Source of the DNA: Bolinopsis microptera
Taxonomy: Eukaryota > Ctenophora > Tentaculata > Lobata > Bolinopsidae
Assembly (NCBI RefSeq): GCF_026151205.1
Contig: NC_087076.1
Location: 11,074,902 to 11,138,901, forward strand
Length of the DNA stretch: 64,000 bases
Direction: 5' to 3'
Below the pieces are notes generated by a model. The model was not told the DNA's origin, ran no database searches, and saw nothing but the letters and a program-made list of their open reading frames with translations. The position numbers and the translations under genes are program-made. This document shows positions 47,901 to 57,372 of the stretch, one piece after another; the first letter of the stretch is position 1; each line of letters starts with the position of its first letter.

Positions 47901-50900
47901 ATTCCTCATTATTCCGATTTGAATATTCGTTTCTAACAACTTGTTTCTACAAGAACTGATTGTAAAAGACAATGAAGGTTGAAGAGTGGGTCGAACTATC
48001 GAACAAGTGCAAATACCTCCCAGAAAAAAGTCTCAGACAACTATGCGGTCAAGTATCAGATATCCTAGTGGAGGAATCAAACGTTCAGCCAGTATCAACT
48101 CCTGTCACAGTCTGTGGGGATATACACGGACAATACTATGATCTGATCGAACTATTCAAAGTGTCTAACGATCCCCCAGACACAGGGTTCATCTTTATGG
48201 GGGATTTTGTGGACAGAGGGTACTATTCTATAGAGACCTTAACCAAACTGTTGGTACTGAAAGTGTTGTATCCTACCAGAATAACATTACTGAGAGGTAA
48301 CCATGAATCACGGAGTATATCACAAGTCTACGGGTTTTACGACGAATGTCAGGTTAAGTACGGGAACTCCCACATGTGGAGAATGTGTTGTGATCTGTTT
48401 GATCTGCTGCCAGTAGCAGCGCTAATAGACGAGGTGTTGTGTGTTCACGGGGGGTTGTCTCCACTGGTCGCTACAATTGATGACATGAGGGTTATTGTCA
48501 GAGACAGGGAGATCCCTCAGGAGGGTCCACTAAGTGACCTGGTTTGGAGTGACCCTACAGATACAGTTCAAACCTGGGCACCAAGTCCCTGAGGAGCGGG
48601 CTGGTTATTTGGGGAATCTATTGTTAAACACTTCAACTATGTAAACAATTTGTCCCTGATGTGTAGGTCTCACCAGTTGGTTATGGAGGGGTATAATTTC
48701 ATGTTCGATAAAATGCTGGCTACAGTTTGGTCGGCTCCTAATTATTACTACAGGTGTGGGAACATTGCGTCTGTTTTTAGTTTTGATACGGCAAGCGACT
48801 ACACTCCTATCATTTTTTGGGCTGTTCCAAATGAAAAGAGGGAAATTCCTAACAGACAGCAAATTTTACCGTACTTTGTCTGAGAATTAGTGGCTTCTGA
48901 ACATATTGGGTACTCAACAAAATGTATGATATTTTTCTACCAGATCGATTCAACACTTTATTATACATAGATCTGTATATTGATCTGCCTATTTTCAAAA
49001 AGACCAGCATAATACCTCTTATAAATTATCATGGCACATAGAGAGTGTTTAAATGTATAGTTTGTACCTGTTATCAAGGAATGTGTCATCGTCAACAGCC
49101 TGGATCATTCTTCTAACCATGAGGGCTAGATAACAACACTTCAGATGGAAGTCATACTTCTCCACAGGCACGTGATTCAAGATAACGTGGGCCAGCAACT
49201 CACGAGCCTCTTCAATAGGAGTCCGTTTGTGCTTTAAGTCCATTTTGCGGGTCCGAGACTTCTTGCCGATGTACTCTAGCGCTTGTTTCTGTGTGTATAC
49301 TCCCAGTTGTTTTGGTTCTGCCAGACTTGCTGTAAACTGTGTGATGATGTTGTCCTCTACTCCGATAAGTTGTACTACTGCTTGATCCGATTCCAGTCCC
49401 ATAGCTTTAAAGATAATCACCACAGGAACATTGTCAGTTAAACTGAAAAAAAAAAGTTTTTAATACTGGATATTATGACTGAAGACTTTTTAGAATTTAG
49501 ATGTTGATGTAACAAAATATAATTATTGGCACATTTTTACTACACACAATTGAAGCCCTAAACCCGCCCTAAATCTCTAAATGTCGTACAAACGTTTCAG
49601 TAAAACATTTCGCCTTGAAATTAGAAATGCCAAGATACCATTCTATTTTAAATTTACTAGAACTAACCTGCTGAATTTAAGATATATTTTGCCTTTGTTG
49701 AAGAGTAGATTAGTTTTAGTTTTACGTTCGTGGGTACTGCTCTGTACATTGCAGCTAACTTCTCCCTTCTTGTCTTTCTCAACGAACACTCTGTTTTTAC
49801 TCAACTGCTCTTGGATCAGTAACACCTGTACGGGATTGAAGAGGTTTATGATAAAGTCAGTGATAAGAGTAGAGAAGTTGTCCACTCATGAAACATGACA
49901 TTTCTGACAGCCACTGTAATAGCAGTCTATAGATCTATCAAAACAGATTGGAATTATCACGTACCATAGGTTACAACTTTACATAAGCCAAATACAACCC
50001 TGTATATTTGCTGGGCTATAGCATGAACAGTTTAATTTCAAATATATATATTATATATATATATTTATATGGTCATTACATTGGCCGATAGTAAACGATA
50101 GCCCACCAATAATGTTTATCTACACTCTTAATCTAAAGCTGGGCACCTGGCGAGGGATAATCCAGAGCATCTTGTATTACACGTTTAACATGTGTTAAAT
50201 GAGTGAACTAGCAGACAAACTATTTGAGAAACCACACTTTAAATATTCCTGATCACATTCTTGGAATACCCTCTTTGAATGTGCATTCCCCGACACTTCC
50301 GATAACGTACCTTCTCTGTCCCGTTGACGATGAAATAGCCCCCAGGATCAAGAGGACACTCGTTAAGCTTAGCGAGTTCTGCGTGACTTTTCCCCGTCAA
50401 GATACAGTTTGAACTGCGTAACATGATTGGCATGCGGCCAATCGGTAGATTGCGCTTTATAACGCGCTGAGTCCCCCTAGTATACTCAATGTCTACAGTG
50501 ATGGGGGCTGAATAAGTCAGATCTCTGAGTCGGCATTCGTGAGGTGTGATCTTTCTGAAGATTTTATGAATCGTTATGAATCATCTAATATTATTCCGAT
50601 TAATGCAATCACTTTGGTCGCTGTGAGATGTGAAATTAAAGATTCTAATTCTGAAATGTTCCCAGCAAAACATGGCTTCACTTTCAGATAAAGTTATAAT
50701 TTCATCATTATATTGTCGGCCAAAAATATATGGCGGCTCTTCACATGTATCAAGTTTATCTGAGCAACGAAGCAATGAAACCGAGTGGGACTCAAATAAA
50801 ATATTTCGCGTCTATCCAGGACAATCTGAGAATGCATGACCTAAGATAGGACCAGCTTACCTTGTGAGATTAAAACTCTCCTCTACATCTGGCGTACCAA

Positions 50901-51944
50901 TATAAATATCTTTATACAGCAGATAAAAGTTAGGATCTGCCTCACACACTATCTTTCTGTTGGCTTGTACTATCTTCTTTATATCCAGGTTAATAAAATG
51001 ATTGAACGAATCAATGTGCTGCTTGACCATCCCTTTCACCTGACGCAGATTGGTCCTCAATTTATTATTAAAAACCTGCTTGTCAATCGATCACGAATTT
51101 GTGACCTATCAAATTAAAATCAATTATTAGTTTCATGACGCATTTGAAAACACTCAAGTTATTGTGAGTGTTCAAGACAGGCTTAATTAATAATTATTTT
51201 AAAGGCTGAAATATTGTCTTGTATAGCCTGTTGCCGACAACTGTTAAATGCCAAACTATTATCTAATTCCAAAATCATTCCCATTTTAAAATATTGTGTG
51301 ATGAACCATCTTCTTTTGTGAATGATCGCAGAGATATATCTGCATTTTAAATCTGCTCAGCAATCTAGAGCTGTTGAAGTGCTCAGAAGAACGAAGGTTC
51401 AGTCAGTAACGAGTAGTATAACAACTTTTAAAATATTAACCTGAAGGAAAGCAGGGAGAAGTTTCCACTTCTCCTTCAACTCCTTAACAGGAGCATTGAG
51501 AGGAGTGTTATCTCCTTCAAACAGGCCGGCGTGAGGGGACGTGTACTCTGTGGGAGCAGTGTTGTATGAAGTAGGAGCAGCTGATTGGAACTTATCACCA
51601 TTACTAGGCTCCGAATCAGGATCAGGAGGTTCAGTGACAATGTCAGTGTCAGTGGAAGGCGGAGTGGCATCTGACATGGGTTCTGGAGTGCTGGTTGTGG
51701 AGACTATTTGCTCGATGACGTGGGCCTGGGGGACACAGTCTGTTATCGTCTGTTGTTCTATCTCCTCAACTTCCATCACTTCCTGCTCCGCTGGTTTGGT
51801 CTCTGATTGTTCTGTTTTCACTTCCACCCCTCCCTCGGAAGGTCCGTGATACTCAAAGTAGACTTCAGCATATTGGACAGGCTCCTCGCTACCTGCTCCA
51901 GCTGCTACTTCCTCGTTACTTCCTCCTGCTGCTTCCTCATCCAT
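32954..51944 (-). CDS. POLR3B: RNA polymerase III second-largest subunit (RPC2)
   Basis: Fifteen coding exons (complement): 51944-51441, 51039-50861, 50554-50311, 49825-49668, 49442-49068, 45467-45265, 42741-42614, 42400-42275, 42116-41956, 41340-41154, 40962-40833, 36121-35970, 35243-35115, 34999-34856 and 33925-32954. All junction phases agree, giving 1,263 residues. Recognisable segments: [106 protein letters not shown] (active-site loop) and the C-terminal zinc site [16 protein letters not shown]. The protein forms half of the Pol III catalytic cleft that makes tRNA and 5S RNA in the nucleus. Human RPC2 is 1,133 residues; the excess is an acidic N-terminal extension of about 130 residues in exon 1. 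Its introns host several genes and elements. Confidence 0.96.
33945..34672. mobile_element. TTAA fold-back element in POLR3B intron
   Basis: A 728-bp near-perfect palindrome made of two ~360-bp arms meeting near 34310. It is flanked by TTAA at 33941-33944 and 34673-34676. The termini read GGGGGCAGGGGGGGGTCTTT. The TTAA duplication fits Kolobok or piggyBac-type transposition; the G-rich terminus favours Kolobok (inference). No ORF. On the minus strand its end lies about 18 bp before the acceptor of the last POLR3B exon. Confidence 0.85.
36666..36983. repeat. Direct ~50-bp repeats flanking a 33-bp tandem repeat
   Basis: A CAAAGTTTT..GGAAACTACTTTTGTTCATG segment occurs at 36670-36710 and again at 36937-36983, both on the plus strand. 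Between them (about 36744-36875) are about three degenerate 33-bp units with the core CTCGGAAG..CCCCTT..AATACGA. Translated on the plus strand they give an 11-residue periodicity (LPF-I-R-RK), but no gene context supports translation. Confidence 0.55.
37399..38544 (+). CDS. Carbohydrate sulfotransferase (CHST-type), single exon
   Basis: 381 residues from ATG at 37399. A short hydrophobic N-terminal stretch (residues 6-18) can act as signal peptide or type II Golgi anchor. The PAPS 5'-phosphosulfate loop is at residues 51-60 ([10 protein letters not shown]) and the 3'-phosphate site [15 protein letters not shown] lies near residues 204-218. The C-terminal [25 protein letters not shown] is typical of Golgi GlcNAc/Gal/chondroitin 6-O-sulfotransferases, which transfer sulfate from PAPS to glycans. 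Length agrees with the CHST1-7 group. Intronless and nested in POLR3B intron 11 (gene order) on the opposite strand, so it may have arrived by retroposition, but no poly-A tail is visible. The acceptor sugar cannot be predicted. Confidence 0.88.
   Translation: MNFYRKLYFSIFICSISLSQQNIPPRVLPKVWDPAFSEYLTTKPKVIILVTAFRSGSTFMGELFNQNPDILYDFETFHAGALSERKGQGNYKGEDPRHTDDELNMLMLQQLINNCTIMPSVFLNALHKYWRCPKTTKEMMELFGEETCKENDWFKGPSIKELRQYLCRKRDAVVLKVIRLRRLKDLELIKNIHKADVKVIQLLRDPRGMFRSRGGFKDIFQIRRHQLQWTHHEKWTKLAYEAHTECESYINDIEYAENSPWLRNRYMKVKHDDMATQYLEIAQKLYDFIGLPLPNIVKDFLEEAVNAEDPADNQKDKAGDVGKGGTLNTIKNSKAVNDKWLNWSIDNIRNVDRHCARLIRKMNWPFLLEDTKRFFEFEPIN
38858..40794. mobile_element. G-capped element 2, flip/flop termini, satellite core
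   Basis: Left end G8 then TGTCATGTCCGTCTATGTCC; right end is the near-identical inverted sequence followed by a C-run of about 35. The outer 30 bp match 29/30 in inverted orientation. CATAAA flanks both sides (38852-38857; 40795-40800, the first C shared with the C-run). Inside, a 34-bp block (38888-38921; 40704-40737), bounded by GTCCGC and GCGGAC arms (CGGAC at the left), is identical and in direct orientation at the two ends. The left subterminal region repeats a GGACATTGGCGGACTC unit and the right subterminal region repeats TGTCCGCCTA. The core is a GGA-rich satellite. No coding region; the long Ser/Pro ORF across it is low complexity. Confidence 0.75.
39100..40470. repeat. Purine-rich GGA satellite with CTGAGGAGGA units
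   Basis: About 1.37 kb of strand-asymmetric G/A sequence built from GAGGA, CTGAGGAGGAT and CCCAGGAGGA variants in higher-order blocks, wholly inside G-capped element 2. It gives a spurious 239-residue Ser/Pro/Leu ORF on the minus strand. Confidence 0.85.
42880..43025 (+). pseudogene. Exact duplicate fragment of Penelope RT
   Basis: These 146 bases are identical, as far as I can read, to 43642-43787 (offset 762), covering the RT segment from KRGVPTGGS to RYIDDG. The fragment stops abruptly and is followed by unrelated sequence. Perfect identity implies a recent event within or during insertion. Confidence 0.9.
43226..44992 (+). CDS. Penelope-type reverse transcriptase with GIY-YIG endonuclease, 5' truncated
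   Basis: The frame is open from about 43226 to TAA at 44990-44992; the apparent start at 43493 is only an internal TTG. RT motifs seen: [12 protein letters not shown] (catalytic Asp of motif A), [16 protein letters not shown], and [11 protein letters not shown] (the DD of motif C). The C-terminal part has a Cys-rich finger CGGRHCSTC, then the GIY-YIG nuclease [25 protein letters not shown] and a KHLVEVHN tail. This is the PLE order and marks an endonuclease-positive Penelope/Neptune-type element. The N-terminal part of the RT is missing, so the copy cannot be complete. There is no frameshift in the remaining 588 codons. Confidence 0.93.
   Translation, partial: HKLKKEELIPGAKPPARLITALHEGASRRPDIFLADKYLRQLERDFCEDLLIDNRDALVWLDNINNTLDTELKSNIKAFTFDYKALYDSLSPHLTLQALKVAMEEKRPEWSAKFKEWLIRSVELSYESSIGKFNGEWYRQKRGVPTGGSICVQLANIAVYHVMREQVYSDTELMEPVKSVKRYIDDGCGVFHGTKRQFSKFIATVNSRLAELGLHIDENIIEDNNVYVAFLDIKFCFDTAGDLQTDLHVKETDARSYLYFGSHHPNHTFSSIVYSACLRLRRIINDNDRLRKQIDELKTFFFQSNYPKTMVDNISEKVKGFERCLKPLDNSNSNVLVPKSPEPAVRVISTFGSDQELVESVKRLEPELSRTRSFSGLSGSHTSGNTPGSPISSRAGTSRPIFKFVRRTGTSFRRKLVKAKQFADDLTQPHTRPCGGRHCSTCNIISPHPSITVNGQRAKAVSGTCVSYNVVYIFSCQLCNMCYVGRTVQPLRARVNEHRAHYYKLISDNTFVPEENDDGFSLGKHLVEVHNMKQRDNFNQAYKVSILSNSSPRTLEVDEHRYIQKLRTIRPLGLNAMDPFGIPLLDLS
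46608..46760. repeat. CTATGCAACGTC tandem repeats
   Basis: Irregular array of TCTATGCAACG, TCCATGCAAC and TCCCTGCAC units leading into the fold-back element. The last unit (GCAACGTCCCTGCAC) is also the outer end of the fold-back inverted repeat. Confidence 0.7.
46735..47694. mobile_element. Large fold-back element with CCGGCTACTAGCCGG arrays
   Basis: The left end ATGCAACGTCCCTGCACAGT and the right end ACTGTGCAGGGACGTTGCAT are exact complements. Both arms then continue with dozens of short palindromic units (CCGGCTACTAGCCGG, CCGGTTAGTAGCCGG and variants) and an inverted copy of a TTTTGTAATAACAGCTCCTC segment. The arms are imperfect. The centre (about 47030-47260) is unique, GC-richer, and reads as protein on the minus strand. 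No transposase. It lies in the POLR3B intron between exons 45265-45467 and 49068-49442. Confidence 0.75.
47005..47265 (-). CDS. Coding-like fragment in fold-back centre
   Basis: Open frame with two DQQPAPN repeats, a Pro/Gln/Ala-rich linker, then [20 protein letters not shown], which looks like ordinary folded protein. Ends are made of the palindromic arms, so only about 75 residues (roughly 47035-47260) are meaningful. Possibly a captured fragment of a gene or of an autonomous partner element. Not recognised. Confidence 0.3.
   Translation of the reverse strand: MKSGHSTAVTDQQPAPNSPQPPAQQAAPGHQPATDQQPAPNAAALPTGRRTRRIFSLDGVIAEYDAVVQLVNSGLSKSSDRFLSAG
47972..48883 (+). pseudogene. PPP6C-like Ser/Thr phosphatase, intronless, with in-frame TGA
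   Basis: One frame from ATG 47972 to 48883 covers a full-length PP6 catalytic subunit (303 codons plus stop; human PPP6C is 305). Family signatures: [62 protein letters not shown]-like metal-site motif, and [17 protein letters not shown] near the end. At 48590-48592 a TGA replaces the codon for the conserved active-site Arg of the SPRGAG motif, a single C-to-T change from CGA. Without readthrough the product would be 206 residues lacking the C-terminal third. The remaining frame is intact, so the stop is recent, polymorphic or an error. No intron and opposite strand within POLR3B suggest an old retrocopy; no poly-A tail or target duplication is visible. Confidence 0.85.
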
Positions 51945-52805
51945 CTTACTTCCCAACTTCTGAGGTTGGTTAGGTTTACTTTTGTCACATTTTACGGGTT
52001 CATATTTCGAGTCAACAGATAATTTTAAAATATGGTATAGTTGATTAAATTAGGCAAATCCTGTGATTTGTATATGGAAATGACAGATTTCAACAAATAA
52101 AACCAGGAGTTAAATATAAACTCGTGACTTCATATAATATGGCAACAACATTTTCAAACTATCAACAATATCACGTGACAACATTTTAAGGTATTTACAT
52201 GTTAAAAGTATTATAAATTATGATAAAAACTTCGTTCCAAGTTCGAGGCACAAACACCCGTGGCCGTGTACAGTATAGCAACACTCAACAGCTGCAACAC
52301 AGTGTCGGTCTACAACTTTTCTACATTCTACTACAAAGTACACTCACTACTAAAACACTACTACAAAGTACACACTACTAAAACTCCTATTTTACTTGCA
52401 ACAAACTTGACTAACTAATTTAGATGCTACTTCTGAAAAATGATTTTTATGAAAGTATAACAACCCACACCATAAAACCACCAATGAACAACACATAAAA
52501 TCTAAATAAATTACTAGCTTATATAATAGGATTCAACCACAATCCATATATAAATTAAAACGAGGAAATTATTAACAACGATTCGGGTCTGGTAGGTATC
52601 ATCAAGGTTAATAATTTAAAAATGATTGAGACGGCGTTAATCTAGGGAATCATTAGATCTGTGTACAAAATATTCGTAATATAAGATAAAACAAGCCTGC
52701 ATCCCGGTTAAAATAACCTTAAAATGATCAAGAACACAGTCCTTAAACCCTGGATCAAACAGCAGTAAATCGGAGCAAATCATGATATCAGTTTATCTCC
52801 GCACA

Positions 52806-54462
52806 TTAGTCGTCCCCACGAATGTTTTGGTAAAGATGAGCCATGGACTCGCCGTTGTGAATCCTCCTGATGGCCTCAGCGATCATGATGCTGACATCAA
52901 TAACCTTCAGTTTAGGGCACCTCACAGTTTTATCCCCGATGGGTGTGGTGTTACAGACCACAACCTCATCTATTGCTTCACACTCTGCAAGTTCTTCTGG
53001 GGCCTGGCCTGACAGTATTCCGTGAGTAACCATCACGTAGCAATTTGTTGCTCCGTGCAACTTCAACAACCGTGCTGCATCAATAAATGTCCTGGCTTCG
53101 TCAATCATGTCGTCCACAAAGATGGCAGTTTTACCCGAGACGTCACCAACCACTTTTATGGGAGGTTTTACTTTGGGGACTGTTTGAGGAACGGTACCTG
53201 GATAGTCAAAACAGAAGATCTGCTGAGAGAAGGAGCAAGAAGGAGGGGGAGAGCTCCTGCCATCGTCACTGTACTCCTCTCCTTCGTTCTTCTCCTGGTT
53301 TAAATCAAACTGTGAGGAGAATTACAGATGCAAATTATTATCAATGAGCAAAATATGTTTTGAGATGTATTACCAAAATTCCAAACATCATATTTTACAC
53401 TCATAAAGCTCAAGGATAGTGAGCCAGTTCGGCTCTTTTGTAGCCCAAATAAACAGAATCTTACCTCGCCATGAATAACAGCAATGTCTAGCTGGAGTCG
53501 CTCAGCGTAGCTGCTGGCACGTCTGGTGGCGTCAGGAGACTTGGCTATGATGACAGCGTTCTGGTAGCTGGGGATACTATCCAGAATATACTGGATGATA
53601 AAAGGGGATGCTCTGAGGTTATCTACTGAACAGTCGAAGAACGCCTGAATCTCCTTGTGGTGCAGATCCATGGTTATCAGGTGATTCACTCCTGAAAATT
53701 ATACAATTTATGACATCAATCACAGTATCACAATATTGCAGAATTATTGAAAATTCGATACATTTTCTTAACTTTGGAATTTGTGGAAATATGTTTAAGA
53801 TAACATGACATTATTGGGAACAAAGAAGCCGCAAGGACAGTTTGCAGAAATTTGTAGTTTTATATGAGTTCAAACATGACTGTACGACGCGATCGGAGCC
53901 AAAATAGGAAATATTTAACATTTAATAATAACCTGCGTTGCAAAGGAGTTTAGCTACTAGTTTGGCAGTAATACATCCTCTCTTCCTCATCTTACATTGT
54001 CTACTATAAGGCAGATACGGAATAACAGCGATTATCTTGCGAGCAGAGTTGGTTTTACAAGCGTATATCACGATCAGCAGCTCCATTATAGTGTTGTTAA
54101 TATCTTCACAGCTACCCGAGCTTATTATAAACACCTCCTTACTCCTTACAAACTCGTTTATCTGCAAAATATCTTGTTAGTCTACCTTAGTTACATCATG
54201 TTGTGTACCAAGAATCTTAATAACTTCCAATTACAAAAGACCATTAAAAGGTTTCCCCACAATAACTTACCTCGACGTCAGTTTCTTTGTTAGTTGGATG
54301 ATTTATTGCCAGATTCCCTTCTGTTATGCCCAGTATATCACAAACTCCTTTACTCATTTGTGGGAATGAGGAACACCCGAATACTATCATAGGTGGTCGG
54401 AGGGAGTTAGAAGCACCCCCCATGACTCTGGTACGCCCAGCAGAGGAGAGACGTAGTGGCAT
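52806..54462 (-). CDS. PRPSAP: PRPP synthetase-associated protein
   Basis: Four exons (complement): 54462-54271, 54161-53933, 53691-53465 and 53309-52806, phases 0, 1 and 0, giving 383 residues. It matches PRPSAP1/2 rather than catalytic [58 protein letters not shown], the PRPSAP-specific insert ([11 protein letters not shown]) before [18 protein letters not shown], and the C-terminus [18 protein letters not shown]. The human homologues are non-catalytic partners that bind and restrain PRPP synthetase in the cytosol. The start [16 protein letters not shown] is the first ATG in the exon. Same strand as POLR3B and ENSA, about 0.9 kb downstream of which POLR3B begins. Confidence 0.93.
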
Positions 54463-56372
54463 AGTTTGTTATTAGAAAAACTTCTTTTATCTGAAAGCGT
54501 ACAACTTATTCAGCACCGGCTAATTTATAGGATAGCAGTAGCACTCCTTTCCTCAGCTGTTTGACATAATTCCTGGGAGAACAAGGGTTATCTAAAAAAG
54601 TTGAATCTTTTCTGTCAAGATCGAGATTTTCTAAAACAGAGCGACTAAACACACAATAATCGAACCTACTATAGCTTCAATATACACAAATTATGGAAGA
54701 TGTCGATAATTTGATGCACAATCCATCCTTGTTAGTTACAGTTTGAGCTGGTTCGTATTGAAACACATTAATTACACATTTTAACAAAACACACATAATT
54801 AATTGTGTTATATTGCAAACTCAATCTAAAACACCTCGAAGAATCCAATGGGTTATTTTTCGCTGAGAAATATGTTGTATACTAGAATATTACGATGCAT
54901 AGAGCGTAGTTTTGAATATTATTTAACCCTACGTCCAATAAATTTGAAAGTTGTTGACAATTGAGAAATTTCAATATACATGTTTGTAGCACTACAATAC
55001 AAATATCCCCGCCATTAAAACTTTTCTTCTACTCGCTTTAGCAGATGAAATTGTCGAGAATTGTAGAAACTTTGTAGATGTTCTAAATTTATGGGACTTA
55101 AATTTCAAGTTAGTAAAAATCGTAAAATCTTTCTTACTCTAAAAATAAGAACTTGGAATTAGTACCATACGATTATCAGCACTAGCGCATGAACGATTGA
55201 ATGTAGATTGGAATTTTTTTTAACAAAAAGATTAATTACAACTAAAAAACAAGTTCATTGGACGTTACTAAACAATTTTCACGAATAAAAGTCTAAAAAG
55301 CTGGCAGATTCATCAAATTTCAAGAGATCATGATCATTTGTTACATATGTCATTTAACCCGTTAAGATCTTATACTTGCCAAGTGTAAATTTTAAGAACA
55401 TAAGTTAATACCCATTTCCAATATGCAGCAAGTTGCACAAATGAATGAATTCGGTTATCGAAGGTCCGCCCTGATATCAGGGATGCTACCAGTTCCGTTT
55501 AAATGGAGTCGTCAGAATACCGTCAAAATGAAGTTGAAACCAGTGTTTAGTCCTTATCTATCTACCACATTATCTACTGATTAATATGTAGACTTCTTTT
55601 TTTGGTGTTACATAATCTGGCTTCTAGGCATTTTTCACCTGCTTAAAGGGCATCCGAAAGATTAGAACTATTTGTTTTGACGGTATTTCGACAGAATCCA
55701 TTTCCACGGGACCAGTAGCATATCTGTAAAGACCTCTAGCTTCCCAATTTATTCCTTATCAAACACTCACAGCATTTCAGCAATTCTGCAAGGATCAACG
55801 AATATCAAAAGCTAAATATTGCAAGTTTACAAGTGGTAATGTTTAAGTTGATTGCATCATTCAATTCAACTTAAACACAACATTTTGATGAGACAATCGG
55901 TCATAAAATGCTTCAAATTTTAAAATCGTCTAAGATGACGTAACCAAAATATTTGCCTTTCGTTTCTTATCAATCGAATTGTCTTAGGAATTTCTTGTAT
56001 CTAATTTAGCATAGTCGCCATTATATGCTATTTGGGCATCTACGATATCTCACAACATACGATATTTCAATGCTTAAAAGCAAATTATTATTAATTATTT
56101 GGTCAAAATCTGAGAAGCTCTCGTACTTAATTCCTTAATTCTATAAGCTTCATAACTTGCACACGTAAGATACACCATTTTCCGACAATGTATTTGAAAA
56201 ATAAACAAAGCATCGCGTCGAAAGACAATCTTTGCACGCACCTCACATGATTCAACTCCCCTAATTGGCTACTGTGTCATCACACAAAACGTTATCAAAT
56301 AATTGATTGAAGTATTTCATTTGATCTGAAAGTGCATTTCAAGTCCCTCTTAAAAAGTGAACGTAGCTTCTT
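54463..56372. other. Intergenic region between PRPSAP and ENSA
   Basis: Contains the PRPSAP promoter region and the ENSA 3' flank. AT-rich, no ORF above noise, no repeat that I could detect. Confidence 0.45.
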
Positions 56373-57372
56373 CTATGACTGAAGCCTGGAGAAGGTTTTA
56401 TTAGAGATGGAAGCCTTTCTGTTGCGTAGTTTCTCGGGTGCTGGTTGTTCAGGAGGTATGGTTTGGGGCATCTGTTGAGCATTTGGACGGCTTTTGCCAA
56501 GGTTGTAGTCACCAGAATCAAAGTATTGTTTACCTCCCTGAAACAAAAGAGGGTAATAATGAAAGGAAAATAAGCATTAAAAATACGCAAAATAATACGC
56601 TCAACTTAAATTGGAATTGCTCAAACGCTGTATTGCATCATGGGTAAACACACTGACCAGACTCCTGGATATGATTTTTTTAAATTGAGCAACAGAGAAA
56701 ACGGCAGTTTGTATTGTCATCAACTAAATAATGTATATTGTTATGGATGGCATATTATTGGAAATCATAAAAACAACATACGCCCATCATTCTTTTCCTC
56801 ATAACATCACTCTGCTTTTTTCGCATGTTTCCATACTTTGCAGCAGCCTTTTTCTCCTCATCTTGAATTGCTTGAGCCTAGAATATTAGTTTTCTCTAAG
56901 TTTATCATAGTTCTTTTAAGAGCTTATCAACAGATTGTAATCTCATTAATACTTTGAAATTGTTTTGAATTGATACTACACTTGATACCATCGGACATTT
57001 GAATTTGTTTCATCATGAAAAAACAAATTGTGAAAAGGGTTACAGATTAAATTTAAACACTTAGTGTAGCTGTACTTACCAATGGTGGTGATCCAGCACT
57101 ATTCACAGGGGCTGCCTCGCCAGCTACTACTGGTGTAACCTGCAGATTAGAAGAGAATTTAGATAAACTAATGCTGATATAGTCAAAATTCGAATCAAAT
57201 TAATAGAGCATCTTTAATTTAATCAACTGTATTAACTTTTCAATTAAATTAAATCTGATTAGAAACAAATTATAAATTAAACATCTACCTCTTCGGCCTT
57301 GGGTGCCTCGCTCACAGGAGTAGCATCGACCTCTAGAATTGTAGGAATCTTATCTTCTTGGCAAGAAGCCAT
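56373..57372 (-). CDS. ENSA: Endosulfine / ARPP19, PP2A-B55 inhibitor
   Basis: Four phase-0 exons (complement): 57372-57289, 57139-57080, 56877-56782 and 56537-56373, 134 residues. The hallmark FDSGDYN is at residues 86-92; Ser88 is the site phosphorylated by Greatwall (MASTL) kinase in this family, turning the protein into a tight PP2A-B55 inhibitor for mitotic entry. It is preceded by the expected basic helix (KYGNMRKKQSDVMRKRMM). The C-terminus has RKAS (Ser123), matching the conserved PKA site. The acidic/Pro N-terminal 48 residues (exons 1-2) are longer and different from the human one. The exon-3 donor is GTATGT after GGC. The small size meant that no exon was obvious by ORF length alone. 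Confidence 0.93.

Noticed and set aside
52806-54462. Catalytic PRPP synthetase (PRPS1/2)
   Set aside because: The SKQSKMRKRG-type segment, NLRASPF region and DDGRSSPPP insert match the non-catalytic associated proteins (PRPSAP).
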